A stretch of 22,915 bases of DNA from JADJOY01 sp964450125 (GTDB lineage Bacteria; JADJOY01), in assembly GCA_964450125.1 (NCBI GenBank), contig CAYVDO010000084.1, positions 1-22,915 of the forward strand, in the 5' to 3' direction. Below, piece by piece: positions 13,794 to 21,525 of this stretch; position 1 is the stretch's first letter; each line of letters starts with the position of its first letter. A program made the position numbers and the translations under genes. The notes beneath the pieces are model-generated. The model was not told the origin of the DNA. It saw only the letters and a list, made by a program, of their open reading frames with translations, and searched no databases.

Positions 13794-14672
13794 TCAGCGC
13801 TTGGCTTCGAGCGCCGCCTTGAGCGTGGTACCGAGCGCCGCGGGTGAGTCGGCCATGTGCACGCCCGCCGCCTGCATCGCCGCGACCTTCTCCTTCGCGG
13901 TGCCCTTGCCGCCCGAGATGATGGCGCCTGCGTGTCCCATGCGCTTGCCGGGAGGTGCCGTGCGGCCCGCGATGAAGCCCGCCACGGGCTTGGTCACGTG
14001 GGCCTGGATGTAGGCCGCCGCGTCCTCCTCGGCGCTGCCACCGATCTCGCCGATCATGATGATCGCGTCGGTGTTTGGGTCGTTCTGGAACATCTCGAGG
14101 ACCTGCGTGAAGTTGAGGCCGTTCACGGGGTCGCCGCCGATGCCCACACAGGTGGACTGGCCGAGGCCCACGTTCGAGAGCTGCCACACCGCCTCGTAGG
14201 TGAGCGTGCCGGAGCGCGACACCACGCCGACGCGGCCCGGCGTGTGAATGTGTCCCGGCATGATGCCGATCTTGCACTCGCCCGGCGTGATGACACCCGG
14301 GCAGTTGGGACCGATGAGCTTCACGCCGCGGGCGTCGAGGTACGGCCGCACTTTCACCATGTCGAGAACCGGGATGCCCTCGGTGATCGCCACGATGAGC
14401 TGAATGCCCGCGTCCGCGGCCTCGTACATCGCGTCGGCGGCAAAGGGCGGCGGTACGAACAGCATCGAGACCGTCGCCCCGGTCTTCTTCACCGCATCCG
14501 CGACGGTGTCGAAGATGGGCACACCCTTGAAGTCCTGGCCGCCCTTCCCCGGCGTCACGCCGCCCACGATCTTGGTGCCGTACTCCAGGCACTTCTCGGT
14601 GTGGAACGAGCCGGCCGAGCCGGTGATGCCTTGCGTGATGATCTTCGTCGACGCGTCGACCAGGATGCTCAC
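13794..14672 (-). CDS. sucD: Succinate-CoA ligase (ADP/GDP-forming) alpha subunit
   Basis: With SucC this 292-residue subunit interconverts succinyl-CoA and succinate with nucleoside diphosphate phosphorylation in the TCA cycle. The CoA-binding fold shows GITGSAGSFH and GGVTPGKGG near the N-terminus. GPNCPG lies at 121-126 and the phosphorylated histidine is H247 in GKRMGHAGA. The length matches the family (about 290). The GTG start at 14672 overlaps the sucC stop (GTGA) and has GGGAGG upstream, so translation is coupled to sucC. It is the last gene of mdh-sucC-sucD, ending before the hairpin at 13743-13770. Confidence 0.97.
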   Translation of the reverse strand: MSILVDASTKIITQGITGSAGSFHTEKCLEYGTKIVGGVTPGKGGQDFKGVPIFDTVADAVKKTGATVSMLFVPPPFAADAMYEAADAGIQLIVAITEGIPVLDMVKVRPYLDARGVKLIGPNCPGVITPGECKIGIMPGHIHTPGRVGVVSRSGTLTYEAVWQLSNVGLGQSTCVGIGGDPVNGLNFTQVLEMFQNDPNTDAIIMIGEIGGSAEEDAAAYIQAHVTKPVAGFIAGRTAPPGKRMGHAGAIISGGKGTAKEKVAAMQAAGVHMADSPAALGTTLKAALEAKR

Positions 14673-15844
14673 GACGCACCTCCCGCCTTGGCAGCGGCGA
14701 TGACCTGCTGCGCCGCGTCCTGGATGTCCTTCGCGGCGATCACGCGAAGATTCGATTCCGCGAGGATGCGCTTTCCGTCCTCGACGTTGGTTCCTTCCAT
14801 TCGCACCACCAGCGGCACCGAGAGGTGCACCTCGTTGCCCGCCTCGACGATGCCTTTGGCGAGCACGTCGCACTTCAAGATGCCGCCGAAGATGTTGACC
14901 AGCACCGCCTTCACCGAGCTGTCGGCGAGGATCAGCTTGAACGCCTCGCGGATCTTCGCCGTGTCGGCGCCGCCGCCCACGTCCAAGAAGTTGGCCGGGG
15001 TGCCGCCGTAGAGCTGGATGGCGTCCATGGTGGCCATCGCGAGCCCGGCGCCGTTCACCATGCAGCCGATGTTGCCGTCGAGCGCGATGTACGAGAGGTC
15101 GAACTTCTTGGCCTCGCGCTCGCGTGGGTCCTCCTCGTCGGGATCGCGCAGCTTCTCGATGTCCGGGTGGCGGAAGAGCGCGTTGTCGTCGAAGTTGAAC
15201 TTGGCGTCGAGCGCGAGCAGGTCACCCTTCGCGGTCACCACCAGCGGATTGATCTCGACGAGCGAGCAGTCCTTCTCGACGAAGAGCTTGTAGAGGCCGT
15301 CGAGGAACTTCGCCATCTTGTTGATGCTGCCGCCCGAGAGCCCGAGGCCGAAGGCGAGCTTGCGCGCCTGGAATGGCTGCAGGCCGACCGCCGGATCGAT
15401 CACTTCCTTGAGGATCTTCTCGGGAGTTTCGGCGGCGACCTTCTCGATCTCGACGCCGCCTTCGGTCGACGCCATCACCACCGGACGCCTCAGCATGCGG
15501 TCCACGACCACGCCCAGGTAGCACTCACGGGCGATGTCGCAGCCTTCCTCGATCAGCACCTTCTGCACCAGCTTTCCTTCCGGGCCGGTCTGGTGCGTGA
15601 CGAGCTGCATCCCCAGGATCTCGCTCGCCAGCCGCTTGACCTCCGCGGGGCCGTTGCCGAGCTTCACACCGCCGCCTTTGCCGCGGCCGCCGGCGTGGAT
15701 CTGCGCCTTGACCACGAAGCGGCTGCCGCCCAGATCCTTGGCGATGGCCTCGGCGCCTTCCGGCGACGACGCCACCTTGCCGGCCGGGACTGCAACGCCG
15801 TAGCGGCTCAGCAGCTCTTTCGCCTGGTATTCGTGAACGTTCAT
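14669..15844 (-). CDS. sucC: Succinate-CoA ligase beta subunit
   Basis: This 391-residue subunit begins MNVHEYQAKELLSRYGVAVP and contains the ATP-grasp nucleotide-binding domain (VVKAQIHAGGRGKGGGVKL at about residues 44-62), the LVEINPLVVT metal-binding region at about 195-205, and a C-terminal CoA-ligase domain with GTPANFLDVGGGA and VNIFGGILKCD. It provides the nucleotide-binding half of succinate-CoA ligase. The ATG has GGGGAG upstream and lies 34 nt after the mdh stop. Its stop overlaps the sucD start. Confidence 0.97.
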   Translation of the reverse strand: MNVHEYQAKELLSRYGVAVPAGKVASSPEGAEAIAKDLGGSRFVVKAQIHAGGRGKGGGVKLGNGPAEVKRLASEILGMQLVTHQTGPEGKLVQKVLIEEGCDIARECYLGVVVDRMLRRPVVMASTEGGVEIEKVAAETPEKILKEVIDPAVGLQPFQARKLAFGLGLSGGSINKMAKFLDGLYKLFVEKDCSLVEINPLVVTAKGDLLALDAKFNFDDNALFRHPDIEKLRDPDEEDPREREAKKFDLSYIALDGNIGCMVNGAGLAMATMDAIQLYGGTPANFLDVGGGADTAKIREAFKLILADSSVKAVLVNIFGGILKCDVLAKGIVEAGNEVHLSVPLVVRMEGTNVEDGKRILAESNLRVIAAKDIQDAAQQVIAAAKAGGAS

Positions 15845-15878
15845 CGGTCTCCCCTCTCGATGTCCGCAGCGAGTCGAC

Positions 15879-16814
15879 TCACGCGATCCGTGCGTCCACG
15901 TCCTTCACCAGCGACTGCACCGCCGCCAGCGACGCATCGAGCTGCTTCTTCTCTTCCGCGTTGAGCTTTAGCTCGACGATCTTCTCGATGCCACCGGCGC
16001 CGATCACCACCGGCACGCCCACGAAGTTGCCGCGCATGCCGTACTGACCGTCGAGGTAGGCGCAGCACGGCAGCAGGCGCTTCTGGTCGCGCAGGAAGCT
16101 CTCCGCCATGTCGATCGCGGAGGCCGCCGGCGAGTAGAAGGCACTGCCGGTCTTCAGAAGCTTCACGATCTCCGCGCCGCCGTCGCGGGTGCGCTGCACG
16201 ATCGCCTCGATCTTGTCCGCCGACAGCAGCTCGGTGAGCGGCAATCCGCCCACGGTGGTGAGCCGCGGCAGCGGCACCATCGTGTCGCCATGGCCACCCA
16301 GCACGATGCCGTCCACGTCCTTCACGCTGACGCCGAGCTCCATCGCGACGAAGGTGCGAAACCGCGTCGAGTCGAGCACGCCGGCCATGCCCACCACGCG
16401 ATTCGCCGGGAAGCCCGTGAGCTTCCAGTACGCGTGAACCATCGCGTCGAGCGGGTTGGTGACCAGGATCGTGAATGCGTTCGGGCAGGTGGTCTTCACG
16501 CCGTTCGCCACGGCGCTGATGATCTTCAGGTTGACGTCGAGCAGATCGTCGCGGCTCATGCCGGGCTTGCGCGGTACGCCGGCGGTGATGATGAGCACGT
16601 CGGAGCCGGCGATGTCGTCGTAGGAATTGGTGCCGGTGACCTTCACGCTGTAGCCGGCCAGCGGGCCGGATTGGGCGATGTCGAGTGCCTTGCCCTGCGG
16701 CACCCCCTCGACGATGTCGTAGAGGACGATGTCGCCGAGCTCCTTCTGCGCGGCGAGGAGCGCCAGCGTTCCGCCGATCTGACCTGCGCCGATCAAGCCG
16801 ATCTTCTTCCGCAT
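15879..16814 (-). CDS. mdh: Malate dehydrogenase (LDH-like type)
   Basis: This 311-residue NAD-dependent enzyme oxidises malate to oxaloacetate. It is of the LDH-like MDH group: GLIGAGQIG (Rossmann motif 7-14), D33 of LYDIVEG selecting NAD over NADP, and VPRKPGMSR with substrate arginines R82 and R88. VTNPLD contains N120, D148 and R151 are in GVLDSTRF, and the catalytic histidine is H175 in GGHGDTMV. R82 indicates malate rather than lactate specificity. The ATG at 16814 has GGAGAG upstream. It is the first gene of mdh-sucC-sucD, with a good promoter at 16997-17025. Confidence 0.97.
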   Translation of the reverse strand: MRKKIGLIGAGQIGGTLALLAAQKELGDIVLYDIVEGVPQGKALDIAQSGPLAGYSVKVTGTNSYDDIAGSDVLIITAGVPRKPGMSRDDLLDVNLKIISAVANGVKTTCPNAFTILVTNPLDAMVHAYWKLTGFPANRVVGMAGVLDSTRFRTFVAMELGVSVKDVDGIVLGGHGDTMVPLPRLTTVGGLPLTELLSADKIEAIVQRTRDGGAEIVKLLKTGSAFYSPAASAIDMAESFLRDQKRLLPCCAYLDGQYGMRGNFVGVPVVIGAGGIEKIVELKLNAEEKKQLDASLAAVQSLVKDVDARIA

Positions 16815-16996
16815 GTTCACTCTCCGTTCCTCGTCCTGTGCCAGAGCGGCTGGGGACAGAGGCGCTCGACCACTCGCGAGGGCTCCGCCGGCGCCCAGGC
16901 GCAGGCGAGATCCCACCGCGAGTCAGCCCGTTGCTCGATCCGACTTCCGACTGAATTTCCCTGGATTTGCGTCGAAGAAGCGACGCGGGGCGCGAA
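16815..16996 (-). other. Leader region of mdh
   Basis: This is the presumed 5' untranslated leader between the promoter and mdh. I see no riboswitch motif or small gene in it. Confidence 0.35.
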
Positions 16997-17025
16997 AGGG
17001 TACGGGCCGCTCGGAGAGGTGTCAA
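16997..17025 (-). promoter_or_regulatory. Sigma-70-like promoter for mdh-sucCD
   Basis: On the minus strand a consensus TTGACA (17020-17025) is followed after exactly 17 nt by TACCCT (16997-17002). Transcription starting near 16990 would give a leader of about 175 nt before mdh. The -10 is imperfect but the -35 and spacing are ideal. Confidence 0.5.
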
Positions 17026-17079
17026 GGCGCGTCCAGACGCGCGACGAGCGTGTCGCGCGAGCACCAGCTTCCCGCTCGG

Positions 17080-17105
17080 GCCGGGCGTCGCCGACGCCGC
17101 CCGGC
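17080..17105 (-). terminator. Hairpin after the LysM lipoprotein gene
   Basis: GCCGGGCG and CGCCCGGC form a perfect 8-bp stem with a 10-nt loop that can itself pair in part. It begins 7 nt past the stop codon. There is no U-run. Confidence 0.5.
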
Positions 17106-17112
17106 GCCCACC

Positions 17113-18201
17113 TCAGCGGCCCGAAGGACGCGGCGGAATGACCAGCTTGGTACCGGCGCGCACGTCGCCTGAGCCTTCGACCTTGGCGCGATTCGCGTCT
17201 CGGATCAGCGTCCAGTACGTGGTGCTGCCGTACATCTTCTTGGCGATCGAATGGAGCGTGTCGCCCTTGCGCACGGTGTAGGTCGAGCCACCGCTCGATG
17301 CCGGTGAAACCGCTCGCGGGCTAGGAATCGGCGTGGACGCCGGCGGCAGCACCAACCGCATGCCGGCACGCACGTCTTCTGGGCTCTCCAGACGATCGCG
17401 GTTCGCCGCGTAGATCAGAGTCCACGCTTGCTCGTTTCGGTACTGCGACCGGGCGATGCTGCGAAGCGAATCGCCCTTGTGCACGAGATACGTGCGTGAC
17501 GAGGCCGACGGCGCCGCAGGGGGCACGGGCGCCACCTCACGGTCAGCCGCCGGCGGCTCGGGCTGAAGCGCCGGCTCTTCCTCCGCGGGTGATTGGTCCG
17601 CGGCGCGCTGCCGGCGCTCGCGCTCTGCTCGAATCGCACGCGCCGTCTCTTCTGGCGTGGCCGCTGCGCGCGGCGCGGCTTCGGCAGCATCCGGCGGCTC
17701 GGCAGCCGGCGTCGGCTCCAGCTGCTCGGGCAGCGGCGCCGGAACGGCGGACGGCGGCACGGGTGGAGGCTCGATCGCCGCGGGCGTGCTCGGCGCACCA
17801 GGCACCGCCTCAGGCGCAGGTTCTGCCGGGGCCGCACGCGCGCCGCCGCGAGATTCGAGGAGGGGCGAGAGCTGGACCCCCTCGCGCGTAGGCGGCGCTT
17901 CGGTGAAGCCGCTCTCCACCGGCGCCGGCGCGGGGCCACCGCCAGCGCTCGCATCGGCAAGCCGGCGGGCGCGCTTCAGGGCGTCGCGGGCTTGCTCGAA
18001 ATCCCCTTGATCGATCCAGTCCTGCCCTTCGACCAGCGCCGACCCGGCTTCCTGGAAGCGCTGGGGATCACGATCCGCAGCACCAGCGGTGGAGGCGTTC
18101 TGATACGAGCGCCAGGCCTGATCGAGCTCGGCCAACGGCGGACGCGCGCACGCACCCAGGAGCAGTGCCAAGGCGGCGATGCTTCGGCCATGCCGCTTCA
18201 T
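17113..18201 (-). CDS. LysM-domain lipoprotein
   Basis: This 362-residue protein has a lipoprotein signal (ALALLLGAC, lipidated C18), then a helical domain (about 22-85) with LVEGQDWIDQGDFEQARDAL, which resembles the DUF4398-like helical region. A long Pro/Ala/Glu-rich linker runs to about 232. Two LysM peptidoglycan-binding domains follow: 236-287 (YLVHKGDSLRSIA to GMRLVLPP) and 306-357 (YTVRKGDTLHSIA to GTKLVIPP). It probably tethers the outer membrane to peptidoglycan. The ATG at 18201 overlaps the aspS stop (ATGA) with GGGAGG upstream, so it is translationally coupled to aspS; the frame is open further upstream but the signal peptide starts here. Confidence 0.9.
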   Translation of the reverse strand: MKRHGRSIAALALLLGACARPPLAELDQAWRSYQNASTAGAADRDPQRFQEAGSALVEGQDWIDQGDFEQARDALKRARRLADASAGGGPAPAPVESGFTEAPPTREGVQLSPLLESRGGARAAPAEPAPEAVPGAPSTPAAIEPPPVPPSAVPAPLPEQLEPTPAAEPPDAAEAAPRAAATPEETARAIRAERERRQRAADQSPAEEEPALQPEPPAADREVAPVPPAAPSASSRTYLVHKGDSLRSIARSQYRNEQAWTLIYAANRDRLESPEDVRAGMRLVLPPASTPIPSPRAVSPASSGGSTYTVRKGDTLHSIAKKMYGSTTYWTLIRDANRAKVEGSGDVRAGTKLVIPPRPSGR

Positions 18202-20051
18202 GATTTGCCTCCCGCCTCGCCGGCTGCGGATCGCGCCAGACGAATGTGGAGCTCGCGAAGTTGCGCATCGGAAACACCGCCCGGCGCGCCGCTGAGCGGG
18301 CAAGTCCCCTTCTGGGTCTTGGGGAACGCGATGGTGTCGCGGATCGACGCGGCACCGGTGAGGATCGCGATCAGGCGATCGAAGCCGATCGCGAGACCCG
18401 CGTGCGGTGGCGCGCCGAACGAGAGCGCGTCGAGCAGAAACCCGAACTTCTCGCGCGCCTCCTCGTCGCCGATGCCGAGGAGCTTGAACACGCGCTCCTG
18501 CACCGGCTCGGAGTGAATACGAACGCTCCCCCCGCCCACCTCGCTACCGTTGAGAACGAGGTCGTACGCGTTGGAACGGACGGCGCCGGGATCGGATTCG
18601 AGGCGGTCCAGATCTGCGGCCAGCGGCGACGTGAACGGGTGGTGCATCGCCACCCAGCGTCGCGCCTCCGTGTCGTAGTCGAGGAGCGGGAACTCGGTGA
18701 CCCAAAGCAGCGCCAGCGCATCGTTGCGAATCAGCCCGAGCTGGGCGCCGAGGTGCAGGCGCAGCCGGCCGAGGATGTCTTGCGAGGCCTTGCGCTCACC
18801 CGCCACGAAAAGCGCCAGATCGCATTCTTCGAGCCCGAGGATCTGCGTCAGCTCGCCGCGCACCGCCTCCGGGAAGAACTTGGCGATCTGGCCGGACCAC
18901 GTGCCTTGCGCGCTCTTGATCCACGCGAGCCCCTTGGCCCCGAACGACTGGGCCACGGCAGTGAGCGCGTCCATCTCGGTGCGGCTGAAGGTCGCTGCTC
19001 CCGGAACGCGCAGCCCCAAGATGCAGCCGCCGCCGCGGACGATGTCGAGGAAGACCTTCATTTCCGAGCGGCCCGCTGCTTCCGTGACGTCCTTCAGCTC
19101 GAGCCCGAAGCGCAGGTCGGGCTTGTCCGAGCCGAAGCGACTCATCGCTTCGGCGTAGCTCATCCGGTGGAATGGCCGCGCGACTTCCACACCACGCCCG
19201 AGCTGAATCGCTCCAGCGACCACGTCTTCCACCACCGCCATCACGGCGTCGGCGCCTGCGAACGACATCTCGAGGTCCACCTGGGTGAACTCGGGCTGGC
19301 GATCGGCGCGCAAGTCCTCGTCGCGAAAGCAGCGTACGATCTGGTAGTAGCGATCGAGGCCCGCCACCATCAGCACCTGCTTGAAGAGCTGGGGCGACTG
19401 GGGCAACGCGAAGAACTTCCCGGGCGCGAGACGGCTCGGCACCAGGAAGTCGCGGGCGCCTTCGGGCGTGGAACGCGTGAGCATCGGGGTCTCGACCTCG
19501 ATGAAGCCCCATGCGTCGAGGCGGCGCCGCATCTCCTGCGCGACCCGGTGGCGAAGCAGCAGGTTGTCGCGAATCACGGGGCGCCGAAGGTCCAGATACC
19601 GGTACTGGAGCCGCAGCGCCTCGCCAGCTTGCGACGCGTCCTCGATGGTGAAGGGTAGCGGCCGCGAGCGATTCAGGATCTCCACCTTGTGACCCACCAC
19701 CTCGATGGAGCCGGTGGCGAGCTTCGGGTTCACCATCTCGGCGGGGCGCTTGCGTACCGTGCCCTCGACGCGCACCACGAATTCGTCGCGCAGCGTCTCC
19801 GCGGTGCCGTGCGCGTCCGCGTCGGTGTCGGGCTGGAACACCACTTGGGTGATGCCCTGCCGGTCGCGTAGGTCGGCGAACACCACGCCGCCGTGATCGC
19901 GCACGCGGTGGACCCAACCGGCGAGCACCACGTCGCGCCCTTCATCGCTCGCGCGCAGCTCGCCGAGATGGTGTGAGCGGTAGGGCGTGGCTTCGATGGG
20001 CAGCGGCACGGCGACGGCGCCGGCGGCCAGGGTCGTGGGGGTGTCGCTCAT
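18198..20051 (-). CDS. aspS: Aspartyl-tRNA synthetase (bacterial type, possibly non-discriminating)
   Basis: This 617-residue class IIb synthetase charges tRNA-Asp. It has the N-terminal OB-fold anticodon-binding domain (VVLAGWVHRVRDHGG), the catalytic core with SPQLFKQ and motif 2 (CFRDEDLRADRQPEFTQ), the bacterial GAD insertion domain in the middle, HHPFTSP, and motif 3 (GLAIGFDRL). Residue H53 in RDHGG occupies the place of L30 in E. coli AspRS; a histidine there is associated with non-discriminating enzymes that also charge tRNA-Asn for GatCAB. The second marker position (N82 in E. coli, Gly in Pseudomonas) is Met here, so the prediction is uncertain. The ATG has AAGGAC upstream. Confidence 0.97.
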   Translation of the reverse strand: MSDTPTTLAAGAVAVPLPIEATPYRSHHLGELRASDEGRDVVLAGWVHRVRDHGGVVFADLRDRQGITQVVFQPDTDADAHGTAETLRDEFVVRVEGTVRKRPAEMVNPKLATGSIEVVGHKVEILNRSRPLPFTIEDASQAGEALRLQYRYLDLRRPVIRDNLLLRHRVAQEMRRRLDAWGFIEVETPMLTRSTPEGARDFLVPSRLAPGKFFALPQSPQLFKQVLMVAGLDRYYQIVRCFRDEDLRADRQPEFTQVDLEMSFAGADAVMAVVEDVVAGAIQLGRGVEVARPFHRMSYAEAMSRFGSDKPDLRFGLELKDVTEAAGRSEMKVFLDIVRGGGCILGLRVPGAATFSRTEMDALTAVAQSFGAKGLAWIKSAQGTWSGQIAKFFPEAVRGELTQILGLEECDLALFVAGERKASQDILGRLRLHLGAQLGLIRNDALALLWVTEFPLLDYDTEARRWVAMHHPFTSPLAADLDRLESDPGAVRSNAYDLVLNGSEVGGGSVRIHSEPVQERVFKLLGIGDEEAREKFGFLLDALSFGAPPHAGLAIGFDRLIAILTGAASIRDTIAFPKTQKGTCPLSGAPGGVSDAQLRELHIRLARSAAGEAGGKS

Positions 20052-20163
20052 ACCGAGGTCCTTTGCGGTGGTGCAGTCGGCCGCCGGCGGCGCTCGCGGT
20101 TCGGCCAGTGATGCGAGTCGGCGGTGTGAGGACGTGCGAACCGACCCGAGAGACGAGGTGCGA

Positions 20164-21423
20164 TCATGGCATCTCGGTGCCGCTGCGTAATCGCGCCAAG
20201 AGCGCTTCGACGTCCCGCGGCACGTCCTCCTCCGCGCCGGTGCCCATGTCCTTGAGACGCACGGTGCCGGCGGCCAGCTCGGACTCGCCGAGCATCAACA
20301 CGCGCGCAGCCCCGATCTTCTGTGCGCGGCGCATCTGGCTCTTCATACTGGTCGCCTCGAGGCTGGTCTCGATGCGCACACCGGCGACCCGCAGCCGATG
20401 GGCCAGCTCGAAGCCCACTCGCCGCGCCTCCTCGCCATGGCTCGCCAGGAACAGCCGCGGCGCGACCACGGGTGTGGGGCCGGCGAGCTCGAGCACGCGC
20501 TCGAGCCCCATCGCGAAGCCCACCCCGGGCGCGTTTGGCCCCCCGAAGCTCTCGACCAGCCCGTCGTAACGGCCCCCGCCCGCCACCGCGTTCTGCGAGC
20601 CGAGACGATCAGTGGTGACCTCGAACGCGGTACGCACGTAGTAGTCGAGACCGCGGACGATTCGCGGATTCGGCGAGAACGGGATCGCCAGCGCCGTCAG
20701 CAGGCTCTCGACCCCTGCGTGGTGAGTGCTGCACGCCGCGCACAGGTGCGCGGGGATGAGTGGCGCGTGGGCGAGCACCGCCCGGCAGCGTTCCACCTTG
20801 CAGTCGAGGATGCGAAGCGGATTCGTGATGCGTCGCCGATTGCAGTTCTCGCAGAGCTCGGCGGCGTGCTCGGCGGCGAACGCCTGCAGCAGCGCCAGGT
20901 AGCCGGGGCGACAGTCGCGACAACCGAGCGAGGTGAGCTCCAGCCGGATCCCGTCGAGCTGGATCTCGGCGAAGAATGCCCACAGGAGCGCGATGATCTC
21001 CGCGTCCGCCTCGGGCGATCCTGCGCCGATCACTTCGGCGCCGATCTGGTGAAATTGCCGCGAGCGCCCCTTCTGGGGCCGCTCGTGACGGAACATCGGC
21101 CCCAGATAGAAGAGCCGATTGGCAGGCGCGCGCTGGGTGAGCGAGTGCTGGACGAATGCCCGCACCACCGGGGCGGTTCCCTCGGGGCGCAGGGTCAAAC
21201 TTTCCCCGCTGCCGGTGGTGAAGGTGTACATCTCTTTCTCCACCACATCCGTGCTCTCGCCGAGCGATCGCACGAAGAGCTCGGTACGCTCGAGCACCGG
21301 TGTCCGGATCTCGTCGTAGCCGAAAGCTCCGAAGAGCGCGCGGGCGCGCTCCTCGACCCAACGCCAGCGCCCGACCTCGTCGGGCAGGACGTCGCTCATC
21401 CCGCGAATGGTGGTAATGGACAC
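20164..21423 (-). CDS. hisS: Histidyl-tRNA synthetase
   Basis: This 419-residue class IIa synthetase charges tRNA-His. Motif 2 is FRHERPQKGRSRQFHQ (111-126), preceded by TLRPEGTAPVVRA. The histidine-specific motifs are RGLDYYVRTAFEV (257-269) and AGGGRYDGL, and motif 3 is GVGFAMGLERV (300-310). The C-terminal anticodon-binding domain follows from about 322. The insertion domain contains eight cysteines (C168/C171, C191/C194, C208, C213, C228/C231), suggesting a metal site; cysteine-rich insertions with the LDCKV motif are common in bacterial HisRS. The start is a GTG at 21423, chosen because ITTIRGMSDVLP matches the family N-terminus; its Shine-Dalgarno is weak. The gap to aspS is 112 nt. Confidence 0.97.
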   Translation of the reverse strand: MSITTIRGMSDVLPDEVGRWRWVEERARALFGAFGYDEIRTPVLERTELFVRSLGESTDVVEKEMYTFTTGSGESLTLRPEGTAPVVRAFVQHSLTQRAPANRLFYLGPMFRHERPQKGRSRQFHQIGAEVIGAGSPEADAEIIALLWAFFAEIQLDGIRLELTSLGCRDCRPGYLALLQAFAAEHAAELCENCNRRRITNPLRILDCKVERCRAVLAHAPLIPAHLCAACSTHHAGVESLLTALAIPFSPNPRIVRGLDYYVRTAFEVTTDRLGSQNAVAGGGRYDGLVESFGGPNAPGVGFAMGLERVLELAGPTPVVAPRLFLASHGEEARRVGFELAHRLRVAGVRIETSLEATSMKSQMRRAQKIGAARVLMLGESELAAGTVRLKDMGTGAEEDVPRDVEALLARLRSGTEMP

Positions 21424-21478
21424 GAGAACGTATGACCGCGCCCGAGTGGTCGCGGGCCGAATGCGAATGAATGCGGTT

Positions 21479-21512
21479 TTTTTCGAACGATTCCCAGCCG
21501 TTCGCGGGGACG
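21479..21512. repeat. T-run and CGAACG/CGTTCG inverted repeat upstream of hisS
   Basis: A run of seven T residues precedes CGAACG, a 9-nt spacer and CGTTCG. The T-run is on the wrong side for a terminator of the minus-strand comEC gene. It could be part of the hisS promoter region, but I see no clear -10/-35 pair. Confidence 0.35.
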
Positions 21513-21525
21513 TCGGCGGCGCAAG

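Noticed and set aside
21499..21512. CGAACG/CGTTCG inverted repeat considered as an SOS (LexA) box
   Set aside because: The spacing does not match the Gram-positive-type CGAAC-N4-GTTCG or other known LexA consensus forms, and hisS is not a typical SOS gene.
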